Positions 33,126-41,246 of a stretch of 43,819 nucleotides of DNA are shown here, one piece after another. A program made the position numbers and the translations under genes. The notes below the pieces were generated by a model. It was not told the DNA's origin. It saw nothing but the letters and a program-made list of their open reading frames with translations, and did no database searches. Where the stretch lies: assembly GCA_030621845.1 (NCBI GenBank), contig JAUXHA010000009.1, positions 1 through 43,819 of the forward strand. The letters are read 5' to 3'. Within the stretch, counting starts at the first letter, position 1; the number at the start of each line of letters is the position of its first letter. Origin of the DNA: Spongiibacteraceae bacterium. Lineage in GTDB: Bacteria; Pseudomonadota; Gammaproteobacteria; Pseudomonadales; Dasaniaceae.

Positions 33126-34907
33126 ATGCATATTCTGGTTATTAACTTGGGCTCTTCCAGTCTTAAATATCAATTGCTGGAGATGAGCACGGAGTCGGTG
33201 CTTGAACAGGGTGTCATTGAGTCCTTGATCAGTGCCGAGGCGTTTGAGCAGGCAGTGAAGACCATTGTGGGCATGGCCGCCAGCTATAAGTTAGATGCCT
33301 TGGGTCATCGTGTTGTTCACGGTGGCGACAGTTTCCGTGATGCGGTGATTATTGATGATCAGGTAATTGCCGAGATTGAAAAATGGCAGCCCTTTGCGCC
33401 CCTGCACAATCCGCGTAACCTTGCCGGCATTCGCGCATTGATGGCTACACTGCCAGCGCTTCCCCATATTGCAGTTTTTGACACCGCGTTTCATGCTTCG
33501 CTGCCACGCCGCGCCAGCACTTACGCAATTGATACCGAGTTGGCAGCAAAACACCGGATTCGCCGCTATGGTTTTCACGGTAGCTCTCATCAATATGTGG
33601 CGATAGAAGCGGCGGCATTTTTACAGCGTCCGCTGGCTGAGCTGAAAATAATTTCCCTGCATTTAGGTAATGGCGCCAGTGCCTGTGCGATTGAATACGG
33701 ACACTCCACAGAAACCAGCATGGGGATGACGCCGCTGGAAGGCCTGGTGATGGGGACGCGCAGTGGTGATATTGATGCGGGGGTGTTGTTGGCACTACTG
33801 CGCAATGAAGTTGACGATGTTGATGCCCTGGACCAGTTATTGAATGAGCGCAGTGGGCTGAAGGGCCTGTCGGGAATCGGCAATGATATTCGCGAAATAG
33901 AGGCCGCTGCCGCGGCGGGTAATGACCGTGCCCGTCTGGCGATTTCGGTGTTTGCCCATCAGGCGAGAAAGTATATTGGTGCATACGCTACTGCCATGGC
34001 CGGTGTGGATGCGGTGGTACTAACCGGGGGTATCGGTGAAAACAGCAGCGCCATGCGCCAGCGTATATTACAGCGGCTGGATTTTCTCGGCCTGGTATTG
34101 GACGAGAATCGCAATCAGGATGCTGTCGTCAGCGATGAGAATAAAGTCATGGCAATTAATAGCGCTACCTCCCGGATACAAGTGCTGGTGGTGAAAACCA
34201 ATGAAGAGCTATTGATCGCCCGGCAAGCGCAGAACTTAATCGAGCAGCAACAGCCAGCGATTGATGCGGGTGCCATTCCCATTGCGGTCAGTGCTCGCCA
34301 TATACATCTTGACCGGGAAACCTTTGCGCTGTTGTTTGGTGTGGGTGCTGAACCCACGTATTACGCTGATTTATCACAACCGAAACAATATGCCTGCGAG
34401 GAAAAGCTTAACTTAATCGGCCCTCGAGGTCGTATTGATGGTGTGCGACTGTTAGGGCCGCTGCGTTCGAAAAACCAGGTAGAAATTTCTCGTACCGATG
34501 AATTTCTGTTGGGTGTCGATGCCCCGGTGCGTGATTCGGGCAAAGTGAAAGATTCAGCGCCGATCACCCTGGAAGGCCCTCACGGTACGGTTCATTTAAA
34601 AGAAGGATTGATTTGCGCCCGCCGTCATATTCACATGCATCCCAATGATGCCGGGCGTTTTGGCGTTAAAAATTATGACGAGGTCGAAGTAGCCATTAGT
34701 GGCGGTCCCCGTGAGTTGATATTTGGTGACGTGCTGATCAGGGTGAGCCCCGGCTATCAACTGGAGATGCACATTGATACCGATGAGGCTAATGCCGCCC
34801 AATTAGATGGTCGCAGCAATGGTGCTTTGGTTTATACCGATATTGATACGGCGACAGCGCAATTACAATTCAAAAGAACCAGAACACCGGTGCAGGAAAA
34901 GCCTTAA
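33126..34907 (+). CDS. Acetate kinase-PduL phosphotransacylase fusion
   Basis: A 593-residue bifunctional enzyme. Residues 1-370 are a full acetate/propionate kinase: NLGSSSLKY (7-15), HRVVHGG (61-67), VFDTAFH (118-123), RYGFHGSSH, HLGNGAS, MGTRSGDID (209-217, catalytic Arg) and GGIGEN (301-306). Residues ~383-575 are a PduL-type phosphate acyltransferase: VSARHIHL (His392, His394), DLSQPKQYACEE, QVEISRTDEFLLG and ARRHIHMHPNDA (His501, His503), the zinc-binding His sets of PduL. There is no N-terminal encapsulation peptide and no shell genes, so it acts free in the cytosol. Together the two halves turn acyl-CoA, phosphate and ADP into free acid, CoA and ATP. AAGGA precedes the ATG. The context suggests propionyl- or acetyl-CoA from branched-chain or lipid breakdown. 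Confidence 0.95.
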   Translation: MHILVINLGSSSLKYQLLEMSTESVLEQGVIESLISAEAFEQAVKTIVGMAASYKLDALGHRVVHGGDSFRDAVIIDDQVIAEIEKWQPFAPLHNPRNLAGIRALMATLPALPHIAVFDTAFHASLPRRASTYAIDTELAAKHRIRRYGFHGSSHQYVAIEAAAFLQRPLAELKIISLHLGNGASACAIEYGHSTETSMGMTPLEGLVMGTRSGDIDAGVLLALLRNEVDDVDALDQLLNERSGLKGLSGIGNDIREIEAAAAAGNDRARLAISVFAHQARKYIGAYATAMAGVDAVVLTGGIGENSSAMRQRILQRLDFLGLVLDENRNQDAVVSDENKVMAINSATSRIQVLVVKTNEELLIARQAQNLIEQQQPAIDAGAIPIAVSARHIHLDRETFALLFGVGAEPTYYADLSQPKQYACEEKLNLIGPRGRIDGVRLLGPLRSKNQVEISRTDEFLLGVDAPVRDSGKVKDSAPITLEGPHGTVHLKEGLICARRHIHMHPNDAGRFGVKNYDEVEVAISGGPRELIFGDVLIRVSPGYQLEMHIDTDEANAAQLDGRSNGALVYTDIDTATAQLQFKRTRTPVQEKP

Positions 34908-34924
34908 TCCGGCATAGTATCGGA

Positions 34925-35530
34925 TTAGCCATCAATGCCGTAGATTTCCACCTGTTCTTTCATGCCTTCGCGCTCGACTTCAACGACCGCTTGCCCTGAC
35001 TCATAATATAATTTTATTCCGGCGGCAACGGCAACCAGGTTATCCCTGATGATGGATTGTATAAACCATTGATGCAGCTTCAGGCCGACATAGCCCATCG
35101 GCATTTTTATCGACATGGTCAATGTCATACGACTGCGGTTATCGGCCTCATCATCCAGTTGATAGCGAAACTGCGCCAGCTTCATCGGCGGCATCACCTG
35201 CTCGCCCTTGTGCAAACGAATGACAAAACCGTAGCCTTGATCCCATTCAATAATGGTTTCCTCGATAAAGCTGCCATCGACATTATGGACCTCCCGGTGC
35301 GCGCCAATACCGTTTTTCTGTGTAGAGACAATTTCAGTTTTTTCCAGCCCGGGGACATAGTTATGGGCCAGGGAGAAATCCTGTAACAGTTGCCAGGCCT
35401 GACCGCGCGGCATCTCCAGTGGAATAGAAACGGTGACTTCATTGGCCTGCTGGCAGGGCGGGCAGGGGATATTGGCTAGCACCAGCAGTGTTACTGCGAG
35501 TAAGGCGAGGGTGAGTAAGACTTTTTTCAT
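34925..35530 (-). CDS. Exported SRPBCC (START-like) protein
   Basis: A 201-residue protein with an N-terminal signal sequence or anchor (LLTLALLAVTLLVLANIPCPPC) followed by a START-like domain of the polyketide cyclase/SRPBCC type: EVTVSIPLEMPRGQAWQLLQDF at the first strand and helix, GAHREVHNVDGSFIEETIIEWDQGYGFVIRL in the central sheet, and a long C-terminal helix (GLKLHQWFIQSIIRDNLVAVAAGIKLYYESG). Such domains form a cavity that binds a hydrophobic ligand. It is convergent with the kinase fusion gene; the two stop codons sit in a shared 7-bp dyad (34905-34927) with a 16-bp gap. AGGAATT is a fair ribosome site. Lipid binding or transfer in the periplasm is a guess. Confidence 0.8.
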   Translation of the reverse strand: MKKVLLTLALLAVTLLVLANIPCPPCQQANEVTVSIPLEMPRGQAWQLLQDFSLAHNYVPGLEKTEIVSTQKNGIGAHREVHNVDGSFIEETIIEWDQGYGFVIRLHKGEQVMPPMKLAQFRYQLDDEADNRSRMTLTMSIKMPMGYVGLKLHQWFIQSIIRDNLVAVAAGIKLYYESGQAVVEVEREGMKEQVEIYGIDG

Positions 35531-35603
35531 CGATAATTCCTGTTAATAACGTGGCAGCCGTATAGAGCAAGGCATACAGTGCAAACCATTGTTGAGCCTG
35601 TTG

Positions 35604-37046
35604 TCAGGATTTCATTTGCATCTTGATCGCCCGTTGGGTTTTTTTACTGAACGGTGGTTTCAGGCCAACCAGGGCGGCAATGTTTCTGTTAGTTTGTCGG
35701 TAAACTGATTTGGCATGACTGAAGGTCCTGAAACCATCGATGCCGTGGTAGGAACCCATGCCGCTGGGACCAATACCTCCAAAGGGCAGGTCTTCCTGAA
35801 TCACATGCATAATCACATCGTTGAGGGTGACGCCGCCCGATGTAGTGTGGGTCAGGGTGTATTCCTCTTCGGCAGCATCGTGACCAAAGTAATACAAGCC
35901 TAGTGGTCGCGGCTTGCTGTTAACGTAGTCGATGGCGTCCTGATAGTTTTTGTAACTGCAAATAGGCATCAGCGGGCCAAAGATTTCTTCTTGCATAATC
36001 AGCATATCATCACTGGTGTTGAGTACCAGGGTAGGCGGAATTTTGTAGTGGTCCTGCTGGCTAAAATCTTCATTGGCGGGGTTGATTTCAATAATGCTGG
36101 CACCTTTGGCGCGGGCGTCGTCCAAATAATTGTTCAATCGTTGGTAATGCCGTTGATTGACGATTGAGGTGTAATCATCATTGTCCTTGATGGTCGGGTA
36201 CATTTCACTGGCTTTGCTGGTAAGCAGTTGAACAAATTGATCGAGGTTTTCCTCGGCGATATAGGTGTAATCGGGTGCCAGGCACACTTGGCCGGTATTC
36301 ATGGTCTTGCCGAACATAATACGATCGGCGGCCTGTTCGAGGTCGGCGCTGCGGCCAACCAGTACGGGCGATTTGCCGCCAAGTTCCAGCGTGAGGGGAA
36401 CAAGATTTTTGGCGGCGGCGGCCATGACATGTTTAGCGATGGAGGTGGCGCCGGTGAAAATCATATGGTCGAAGGCCAGTCCGGTGAAGGCGGCGCCCAC
36501 ATCCGCTCCGCCGGTAATAACCGTTATTTCTGTTTCACTAAAGACTTCTTCAATCATTTGTTTCATCACCGCCGAGGTGGCGGGGGTGAGCTCTGAGGGT
36601 TTAATCATGGCGCGGTTACCGGCAGCCAGGGCGCTGGCCAGTGGGCCAAATGTCAGGTTGACCGGAAAATTCCACGGGCTGATGATGCCGACCACGCCCA
36701 GTGGCTGGTATTCAATGTGGGAGCGGGCACCGAGCAAACCCAGAGGGAACATGGTTTTGCGTTTTTCTTTTTTCATCCATTTTTTCAGGTGTTTTTTCGA
36801 GTGATTAAGCGCGGCGACAGCTGCGGCGATGTCAGTTAATTTGCTGTGTGGGGTGGATCGGTGGCCAAAATCTTCCCTCATGGCTGCGCAGAGTTCATCC
36901 TGGTATTTAATCAGTTGCTTCAGTGCGCGATCCAACCGGCTAATACGGGTTTCATAGCTGACATAACCCTCATCCAGATAAGCCTTTTTTTGCGCTGCCA
37001 GGGTTATTTGCAGGGATTCTTCGGTGCTATGCTGGAGGGCGTTCAT
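35604..37046 (-). CDS. Aldehyde dehydrogenase (coniferyl/fatty aldehyde type)
   Basis: NAD(P)-dependent dehydrogenase that oxidises an aldehyde to the acid. Catalytic Cys255 (NTGQVCLAPDY) and general-base Glu221 (LELGGKSPVLV) are present, along with the SPWNFPVNL cofactor loop (123-131) and EEIFGPLMPI. The short N-terminus, the 480-residue length and a hydrophobic/basic C-terminus place it with the class-3-like enzymes annotated as coniferyl aldehyde dehydrogenase, a group that also includes long-chain fatty aldehyde dehydrogenases. AAAGGAAC gives a good ribosome site. It is divergent from the YhhN and alkylglycerol-monooxygenase-like genes across a 144-bp promoter region; both of those are predicted to release fatty aldehydes, so detoxifying these would be a natural role. 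Confidence 0.93.
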   Translation of the reverse strand: MNALQHSTEESLQITLAAQKKAYLDEGYVSYETRISRLDRALKQLIKYQDELCAAMREDFGHRSTPHSKLTDIAAAVAALNHSKKHLKKWMKKEKRKTMFPLGLLGARSHIEYQPLGVVGIISPWNFPVNLTFGPLASALAAGNRAMIKPSELTPATSAVMKQMIEEVFSETEITVITGGADVGAAFTGLAFDHMIFTGATSIAKHVMAAAAKNLVPLTLELGGKSPVLVGRSADLEQAADRIMFGKTMNTGQVCLAPDYTYIAEENLDQFVQLLTSKASEMYPTIKDNDDYTSIVNQRHYQRLNNYLDDARAKGASIIEINPANEDFSQQDHYKIPPTLVLNTSDDMLIMQEEIFGPLMPICSYKNYQDAIDYVNSKPRPLGLYYFGHDAAEEEYTLTHTTSGGVTLNDVIMHVIQEDLPFGGIGPSGMGSYHGIDGFRTFSHAKSVYRQTNRNIAALVGLKPPFSKKTQRAIKMQMKS

Positions 37047-37190
37047 GCTCTGTTCCTTTCATTGGCGTGGCTGCGGGGAACTTTATCATGGATTGATTAA
37101 TTCGGGTGTTTTATTAACATTTATCCACTGTATATTGCCGCCGTGTCAGCAAAGGTGTTATGTTAAAAAACGCTATAAAATCCAATTGAT

Positions 37191-37826
37191 GTGCGACCCT
37201 TGTCTGTGCTGTTAGCAATGCCGAAAATTATTATTCCCTACAGTATCCTTGCCCTTGCTTATATTTTTTTAGCCAGTAGTTTTCATCCCGTCATTGCCGC
37301 TTTGCTGAAAATCACCCCGCTGCTGCTATTATTGGCCTGGGTGGCGAGAGCGGGGGGTGATTTTCGAAAATACTTATTACCCGCACTGGGCTTTGGCTTG
37401 GCGGGTGATATTGCCATGGCATTCCAGCAATTGATTCCGGGCCTGGGTTTATTCCTTGTTGGACATATTTTTTATATGCTGATTTGGTGTCGGCAATGGG
37501 ATTTCTCCCGGCGCTGGTTGCAATTACCGCTGTTGCTTGTCGCTGCGCTGGCTGCCAGCCAATTACTTGTTCATGCCGGGGCCTTGTGGCCCGAGGTGGC
37601 ACTGTATATTGCTGTTATTATCTTAATGGCGGCGATGGCGACTGTTAGCGCAGTGGTCAATATAGCGGGTTTGATCGGTGTTTATAGTTTTCTGCTGTCA
37701 GATTTTGTCATTGGCTGGAATCAATTTATCGAGCCCCTGGCATGGGCGTCGCCGGTCATTATGTTCACTTATTACCTGGCGCAACTGTTGATGGTAATAA
37801 CGATTATTCAATATCAACAACGATAG
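37191..37826 (+). CDS. YhhN-family membrane protein, predicted lysoplasmalogenase
   Basis: Integral membrane protein with seven or eight hydrophobic helices and few polar loops. Features of the YhhN/TMEM86 family are the KITPLLLLLAW segment in the second helix, ALGFGLAGDIAMAF (Asp in the third helix), GLFLVGHIFYMLIW and the late SDFVIGWNQF segment (conserved Asp), which carry the conserved acidic residues. Family members cleave the vinyl-ether bond of lysoplasmalogens, giving a fatty aldehyde and a glycerophospholipid. Start uncertain: 37191 or the ATG at 37218, neither with a good ribosome site. The next gene starts 17 bp after the stop codon, so the two are co-transcribed. Confidence 0.85.
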   Translation: MRPLSVLLAMPKIIIPYSILALAYIFLASSFHPVIAALLKITPLLLLLAWVARAGGDFRKYLLPALGFGLAGDIAMAFQQLIPGLGLFLVGHIFYMLIWCRQWDFSRRWLQLPLLLVAALAASQLLVHAGALWPEVALYIAVIILMAAMATVSAVVNIAGLIGVYSFLLSDFVIGWNQFIEPLAWASPVIMFTYYLAQLLMVITIIQYQQR

Positions 37827-37843
37827 CGCAGGATACCTTGTTT

Positions 37844-39037
37844 ATGGATTTAGTCCCTTTTGTGATTCCGTTTTTTTTACTGGCGATTATGCTGGAGTTA
37901 CTGTGGAACGCCCGCAAGCAAGCAGGGTACTATCGTATTAACGATACCATTAACAGTCTCAGTCTTGGGGTGCTCAGTACCACCAGTAAATTGGTGTTGA
38001 TCGACATTGCCGGTCTTGTCTACGCTTGGGTGCAGCAGGACCTGGCTATCGTACGCTGGCATCTCGATGGTTGGCTTTCCTTTGTACTGGCTTTTCTCGT
38101 TTACGATTTTTGTTATTACTGGTTTCATCGTATTAGCCATGAGCGAAAAATATTCTGGGCCTCCCATGTTGCCCATCACCAGAGTGAAGAATACAACCTG
38201 ACCACCGCATTGCGGCAAACCAGTACCGGGTTTATCCTGAGTTGGGTGTTTTATATTCCCTGTTTTTTACTGGGTATGCCGGCGGCGATTTTTGTTACTG
38301 TGGCCAGTGCTCACCTGATTTATCAATTCTGGATACATACTCGCTTTATACCGGAATTGGGTCCGCTGGAAAAAATACTGGTGACGGCATCTAATCACCG
38401 TGTTCATCACGCACGCAATCCACATTATATTGACAAGAACTATGGCGGTTTTTTTATTCTCTGGGATCGCCTGTTCGGTACCTATAAAGCGGAAGATACA
38501 AACCTGCCGGTGGATTACGGTATTACCCGTGGCCTCAATAGCTGGAATCCGCTGTGGGCGAACGTGCATATTTATGCGGGGATGTTTCGCGACAGTTGGC
38601 ATACCCCGCGCTGGGCTGACAAAGCCAGGGTCTGGCTGGGTCGCACCGGCTTTGTCGCGCCGGGAACTGAAAAAGGGCCGCTACAGCCGCACAATTTTTA
38701 CAACCCGCCTTGCAGCCCGGGGTTAAAGATTTATCTTTTGCTGCAGTTTGTGCTGGTGGCACTGCTGGGTGCCAGTTTTGATTATTTTCCCGAGCAATTG
38801 GGCGTGACGGTGATGCAAGTCCTGTTTGGCTACTTGTTACTGTCACTATTATTACTCGGTTGGATACTGGATGGCCGTCAGCGTGCCCTCGAATACCTGC
38901 GCCTGGCGCTGGGGTTGGCACTGCTGGCTTTCCTTCCACTGCCCCATTACTTACAGCTGGCCACAGTAGTGATCGTGCTGGTTTCAGCGTTGCTGTATGG
39001 TTACCTGGTCAGTAAAGATACGGCGGTCGAAAATTAA
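37844..39037 (+). CDS. Sterol desaturase-family membrane hydroxylase, alkylglycerol-monooxygenase-like
   Basis: Membrane di-iron oxygenase of 397 residues. The eight-histidine set is visible: HRISH (His95, His99), HVAHH (108-112) and HRVHH (185-189), plus further His residues. The stretches SEEYNLTTALRQT, LIYQFWIHTRFI, ELGPLEKIL and HARNPHYIDKNYGG with ILWDRLFGTY are very close to alkylglycerol monooxygenase (AGMO/TMEM195), more than to sterol C5- or C4-oxidases. AGMO hydroxylates ether lipids at the carbon next to oxygen so that they fall apart to a fatty aldehyde and a glycerol derivative, and needs tetrahydrobiopterin. The last ~95 residues add about four hydrophobic helices. I chose ATG 37844; the frame extends upstream into the YhhN gene without coding character. 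Confidence 0.87.
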   Translation: MDLVPFVIPFFLLAIMLELLWNARKQAGYYRINDTINSLSLGVLSTTSKLVLIDIAGLVYAWVQQDLAIVRWHLDGWLSFVLAFLVYDFCYYWFHRISHERKIFWASHVAHHQSEEYNLTTALRQTSTGFILSWVFYIPCFLLGMPAAIFVTVASAHLIYQFWIHTRFIPELGPLEKILVTASNHRVHHARNPHYIDKNYGGFFILWDRLFGTYKAEDTNLPVDYGITRGLNSWNPLWANVHIYAGMFRDSWHTPRWADKARVWLGRTGFVAPGTEKGPLQPHNFYNPPCSPGLKIYLLLQFVLVALLGASFDYFPEQLGVTVMQVLFGYLLLSLLLLGWILDGRQRALEYLRLALGLALLAFLPLPHYLQLATVVIVLVSALLYGYLVSKDTAVEN

Positions 39038-39096
39038 TAATCAAATGCAACGGGATTTGATAATATTCGCGCTTCAATTTTTTAAAAGGTGAGACG

Positions 39097-40008
39097 ATGG
39101 CGTTTACAGCAAGTTCAACAACGGATGAAGTCATTCATGGTATTGATTTAAGCGGTAAAACGGCCGTTGTCACCGGTGCTTCGGGTGGCCTGGGCGCGGA
39201 AACCGCAAGAGCGCTGGCTTCCTGTGGCGCCGCGGTGGTACTGGTGGCCCGAAATCAGGCCAAACTTGAGCAGCAGGTTGAGGCGATCAAGACGTCAACA
39301 GGAAACAATAATATCAGCTTTAGGCTAATGGACCTTGCCGACCTCGACAGTGTGCGCAAGACAGCAGCGAGCATTGTGCAGCAGTGCCCGGTGATTGATA
39401 TTCTGGTCAATAATGCTGGCTTGATGGCTTGTCCACTGGCACGCACCGCGCAGGGTTTTGAATCCCAGTTCGGCGTTAATCATTTGGGTCATTTCCTCTT
39501 TGCGACTTTATTATTGCCTGCCCTGAAGGCGTCGTCGTCGGCAAGGGTGGTGGCCTTAACCTCTGGAGCGCACAAAATGGCGACGGTAGATTTTACTGAT
39601 CCCAACTGGGAGCGCCGGGAATACGATAAGTGGAATGCTTATGGGGCGGCCAAGACAGCCAATGCACTCTTTGCTCGTGGTCTCAATGATCGTCATGACG
39701 ATATTACGGCCAATGCGGTTCACCCCGGTGTGATTATGACTGATCTTGCCCGCCATCTGGTAGAAGCGGATTACGAGTTTATGTCGATGGAGGGGATGAC
39801 GCTTAAATCCATAGAGCAGGGGGCTGCCACCAGTGTCTGGGCCGCCACCAGTCCTGAATTGGAAGGCCGCGGTGGCTTGTATCTGGAAGACGCTCATATC
39901 GGGCAAGAGGTCGACCCCGAGGAGAAATTACTGGGTTATTTCCCCCATGCCCTGGATAAGGCCAGCGCGGATCAATTATGGGCGCTATCCGAGCAGTTAA
40001 CCGCTTGA
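39097..40008 (+). CDS. Short-chain dehydrogenase/reductase, retinol-dehydrogenase-like
   Basis: SDR of 303 residues. Cofactor motif TGASGGLG (26-33), an Arg after the second strand (VARN, Arg52) suggesting NADP(H), NNAG at 105-108, and catalytic Ser156, Tyr182 and Lys186 (YGAAK). The FESQFGVNHLGHFLFATLLLPAL segment and length match the subgroup related to retinol dehydrogenases and WW-domain oxidoreductase, which often act on lipid aldehydes, ketones or steroids. AGGTGAG is a good ribosome site. It is 59 bp downstream of the alkylglycerol-monooxygenase-like gene and may be part of the same transcript, where it could reduce fatty aldehydes to alcohols. Convergent with the luciferase-like gene, 15 bp away. 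Confidence 0.9.
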   Translation: MAFTASSTTDEVIHGIDLSGKTAVVTGASGGLGAETARALASCGAAVVLVARNQAKLEQQVEAIKTSTGNNNISFRLMDLADLDSVRKTAASIVQQCPVIDILVNNAGLMACPLARTAQGFESQFGVNHLGHFLFATLLLPALKASSSARVVALTSGAHKMATVDFTDPNWERREYDKWNAYGAAKTANALFARGLNDRHDDITANAVHPGVIMTDLARHLVEADYEFMSMEGMTLKSIEQGAATSVWAATSPELEGRGGLYLEDAHIGQEVDPEEKLLGYFPHALDKASADQLWALSEQLTA

Positions 40009-40023
40009 TACCGACGGCGCTGC

Positions 40024-41064
40024 TTACAGCGCCAGTTCAGCCATTAATTCCAGTGCTTCCGGTTGTTGAATAGCTAACAGCAGGGTGCCGACTTGCTGGT
40101 CCTTGTAGGCAGCTTTCCAGGCTTCGAAGCGATCGGCAATACGCTCTTTGCTGCCGATTAAGCTGATCTCGTCGGCGAGAGAGTCGGGAACCGCCGCCGC
40201 GGCTTCCTCTTTCTTACCGTCCAGGTACAAATCCTGTATTTTTACCGCCTCGGCTTCATAGCCCATCTTTTTGGCAAAGTCGTTATAGAAGTTTTTCTTG
40301 CGGGCACCCATACCGCCGATGTACAGGGCCAGAAAGTGCTTGACCAGTAAACGACAGCCATCGAGATCATCCCCCAGAATTACCGGCACCATCGGCGCAA
40401 TATCAAAATCATTAAAGCCTTTACCGTTTCCTGCTTTATCAAAGCCCCGTTGCAGCTCAGGCTTAATGATATTGAAGGTTTCCGGACTGTAGAAGATCGG
40501 GAATACGCCATCGGCCACTTCAGCCGCACAGGCAAGGCCGGCAGGCGTGATGGAAGCGGTATAGATAGGAATGCTGGTGTCGGCCTCCAGAATACTCTTA
40601 AGCGGTTTACCCAGGCCAACAGAACCTGCGCCGTGATAGGGCAGCTGATAGAGATCACCATCAAAGGCTACCGGTGCTTCCCTGGCCATAATGGCGCGGA
40701 TAATCTGGATGTACTCACGCATGCGCGAGACCGGTTTGTTATAAGGCTGGCCATGCCAACCCTCCACCACCTGGGGTCCCGAGGCACCCAGGCCCATAAT
40801 AAAACGGCCACCGGAGAGCTGCGACAGGGTCATCGCGGTCATCGCCGCCATCGCCGGGGTACGGGCGGGCAATTGCATAATCGCGGTGCCAAATTTAATT
40901 CTCTCGGTCTGGCCAAGCACCCAGCCGGCAACACTGATGGCATCTGAGCTATAGGCCTCCGAGGCCCAAACGGAATCATAACCCAGTGCTTCGGCGCGCT
41001 TGATCATGTCCATGGGGATAGTGAGTTTACGGCCGCTGTAATTAAGACTAAGACCAAGGCGCAT
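40024..41064 (-). CDS. Luciferase-like (LLM) flavin- or F420-dependent oxidoreductase
   Basis: TIM-barrel oxidoreductase of 346 residues in the bacterial luciferase superfamily. Typical parts are MRLGLSLNYSG at the first strand, AEALGYDSVWASEAYSSDA, ERIKFGTAIMQLPARTPAMAAMTAMTLSQLSGGRFIMGLGASGPQVVEGWHG and REYIQIIRAIM. This subgroup is usually annotated F420-dependent by homology to mycobacterial proteins; whether this organism makes F420 cannot be seen here, and FMN is an alternative. The GGGAG ribosome site supports the start. It is divergent from topB and convergent with the SDR. The reaction is unknown; LLM proteins of this type recur near steroid and fatty-acid genes. Confidence 0.9.
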   Translation of the reverse strand: MRLGLSLNYSGRKLTIPMDMIKRAEALGYDSVWASEAYSSDAISVAGWVLGQTERIKFGTAIMQLPARTPAMAAMTAMTLSQLSGGRFIMGLGASGPQVVEGWHGQPYNKPVSRMREYIQIIRAIMAREAPVAFDGDLYQLPYHGAGSVGLGKPLKSILEADTSIPIYTASITPAGLACAAEVADGVFPIFYSPETFNIIKPELQRGFDKAGNGKGFNDFDIAPMVPVILGDDLDGCRLLVKHFLALYIGGMGARKKNFYNDFAKKMGYEAEAVKIQDLYLDGKKEEAAAAVPDSLADEISLIGSKERIADRFEAWKAAYKDQQVGTLLLAIQQPEALELMAELAL

Positions 41065-41215
41065 TTGATTCTCCCGATACGGTTGCCATCAATAAATTTT
41101 TTGCGAGAGCAATTTAGCCTGAAGCGGGGGTAATTACCAGTTTGGTTGCCACTATACCGAGCATCACCTAGATTGATGGCGGGCGATTTAAATAGCGATA
41201 TCATTAATACTGGAT

Positions 41216-41235
41216 AACTGTTTATATATACAGTA
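41216..41235. promoter_or_regulatory. LexA box (SOS operator) upstream of topB
   Basis: AACTGTTTATATATACAGTA fits CTG-N10-CAG with the ideal TA-rich core and differs from the recA box at only three of 20 positions. Its end is 11 bp before the topB start codon, where bound LexA would block transcription. It lies in the divergent region with the LLM gene, whose start is 152 bp away. Confidence 0.85.
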
Positions 41236-41246
41236 TTGTGACAGTT

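Noticed and set aside
34905-34927. 7-bp dyad TAATCCG-N9-CGGATTA spanning both convergent stop codons as a terminator
   Set aside because: The stem is short, not GC-rich and without a T-run; it may simply arise from the two stop regions.
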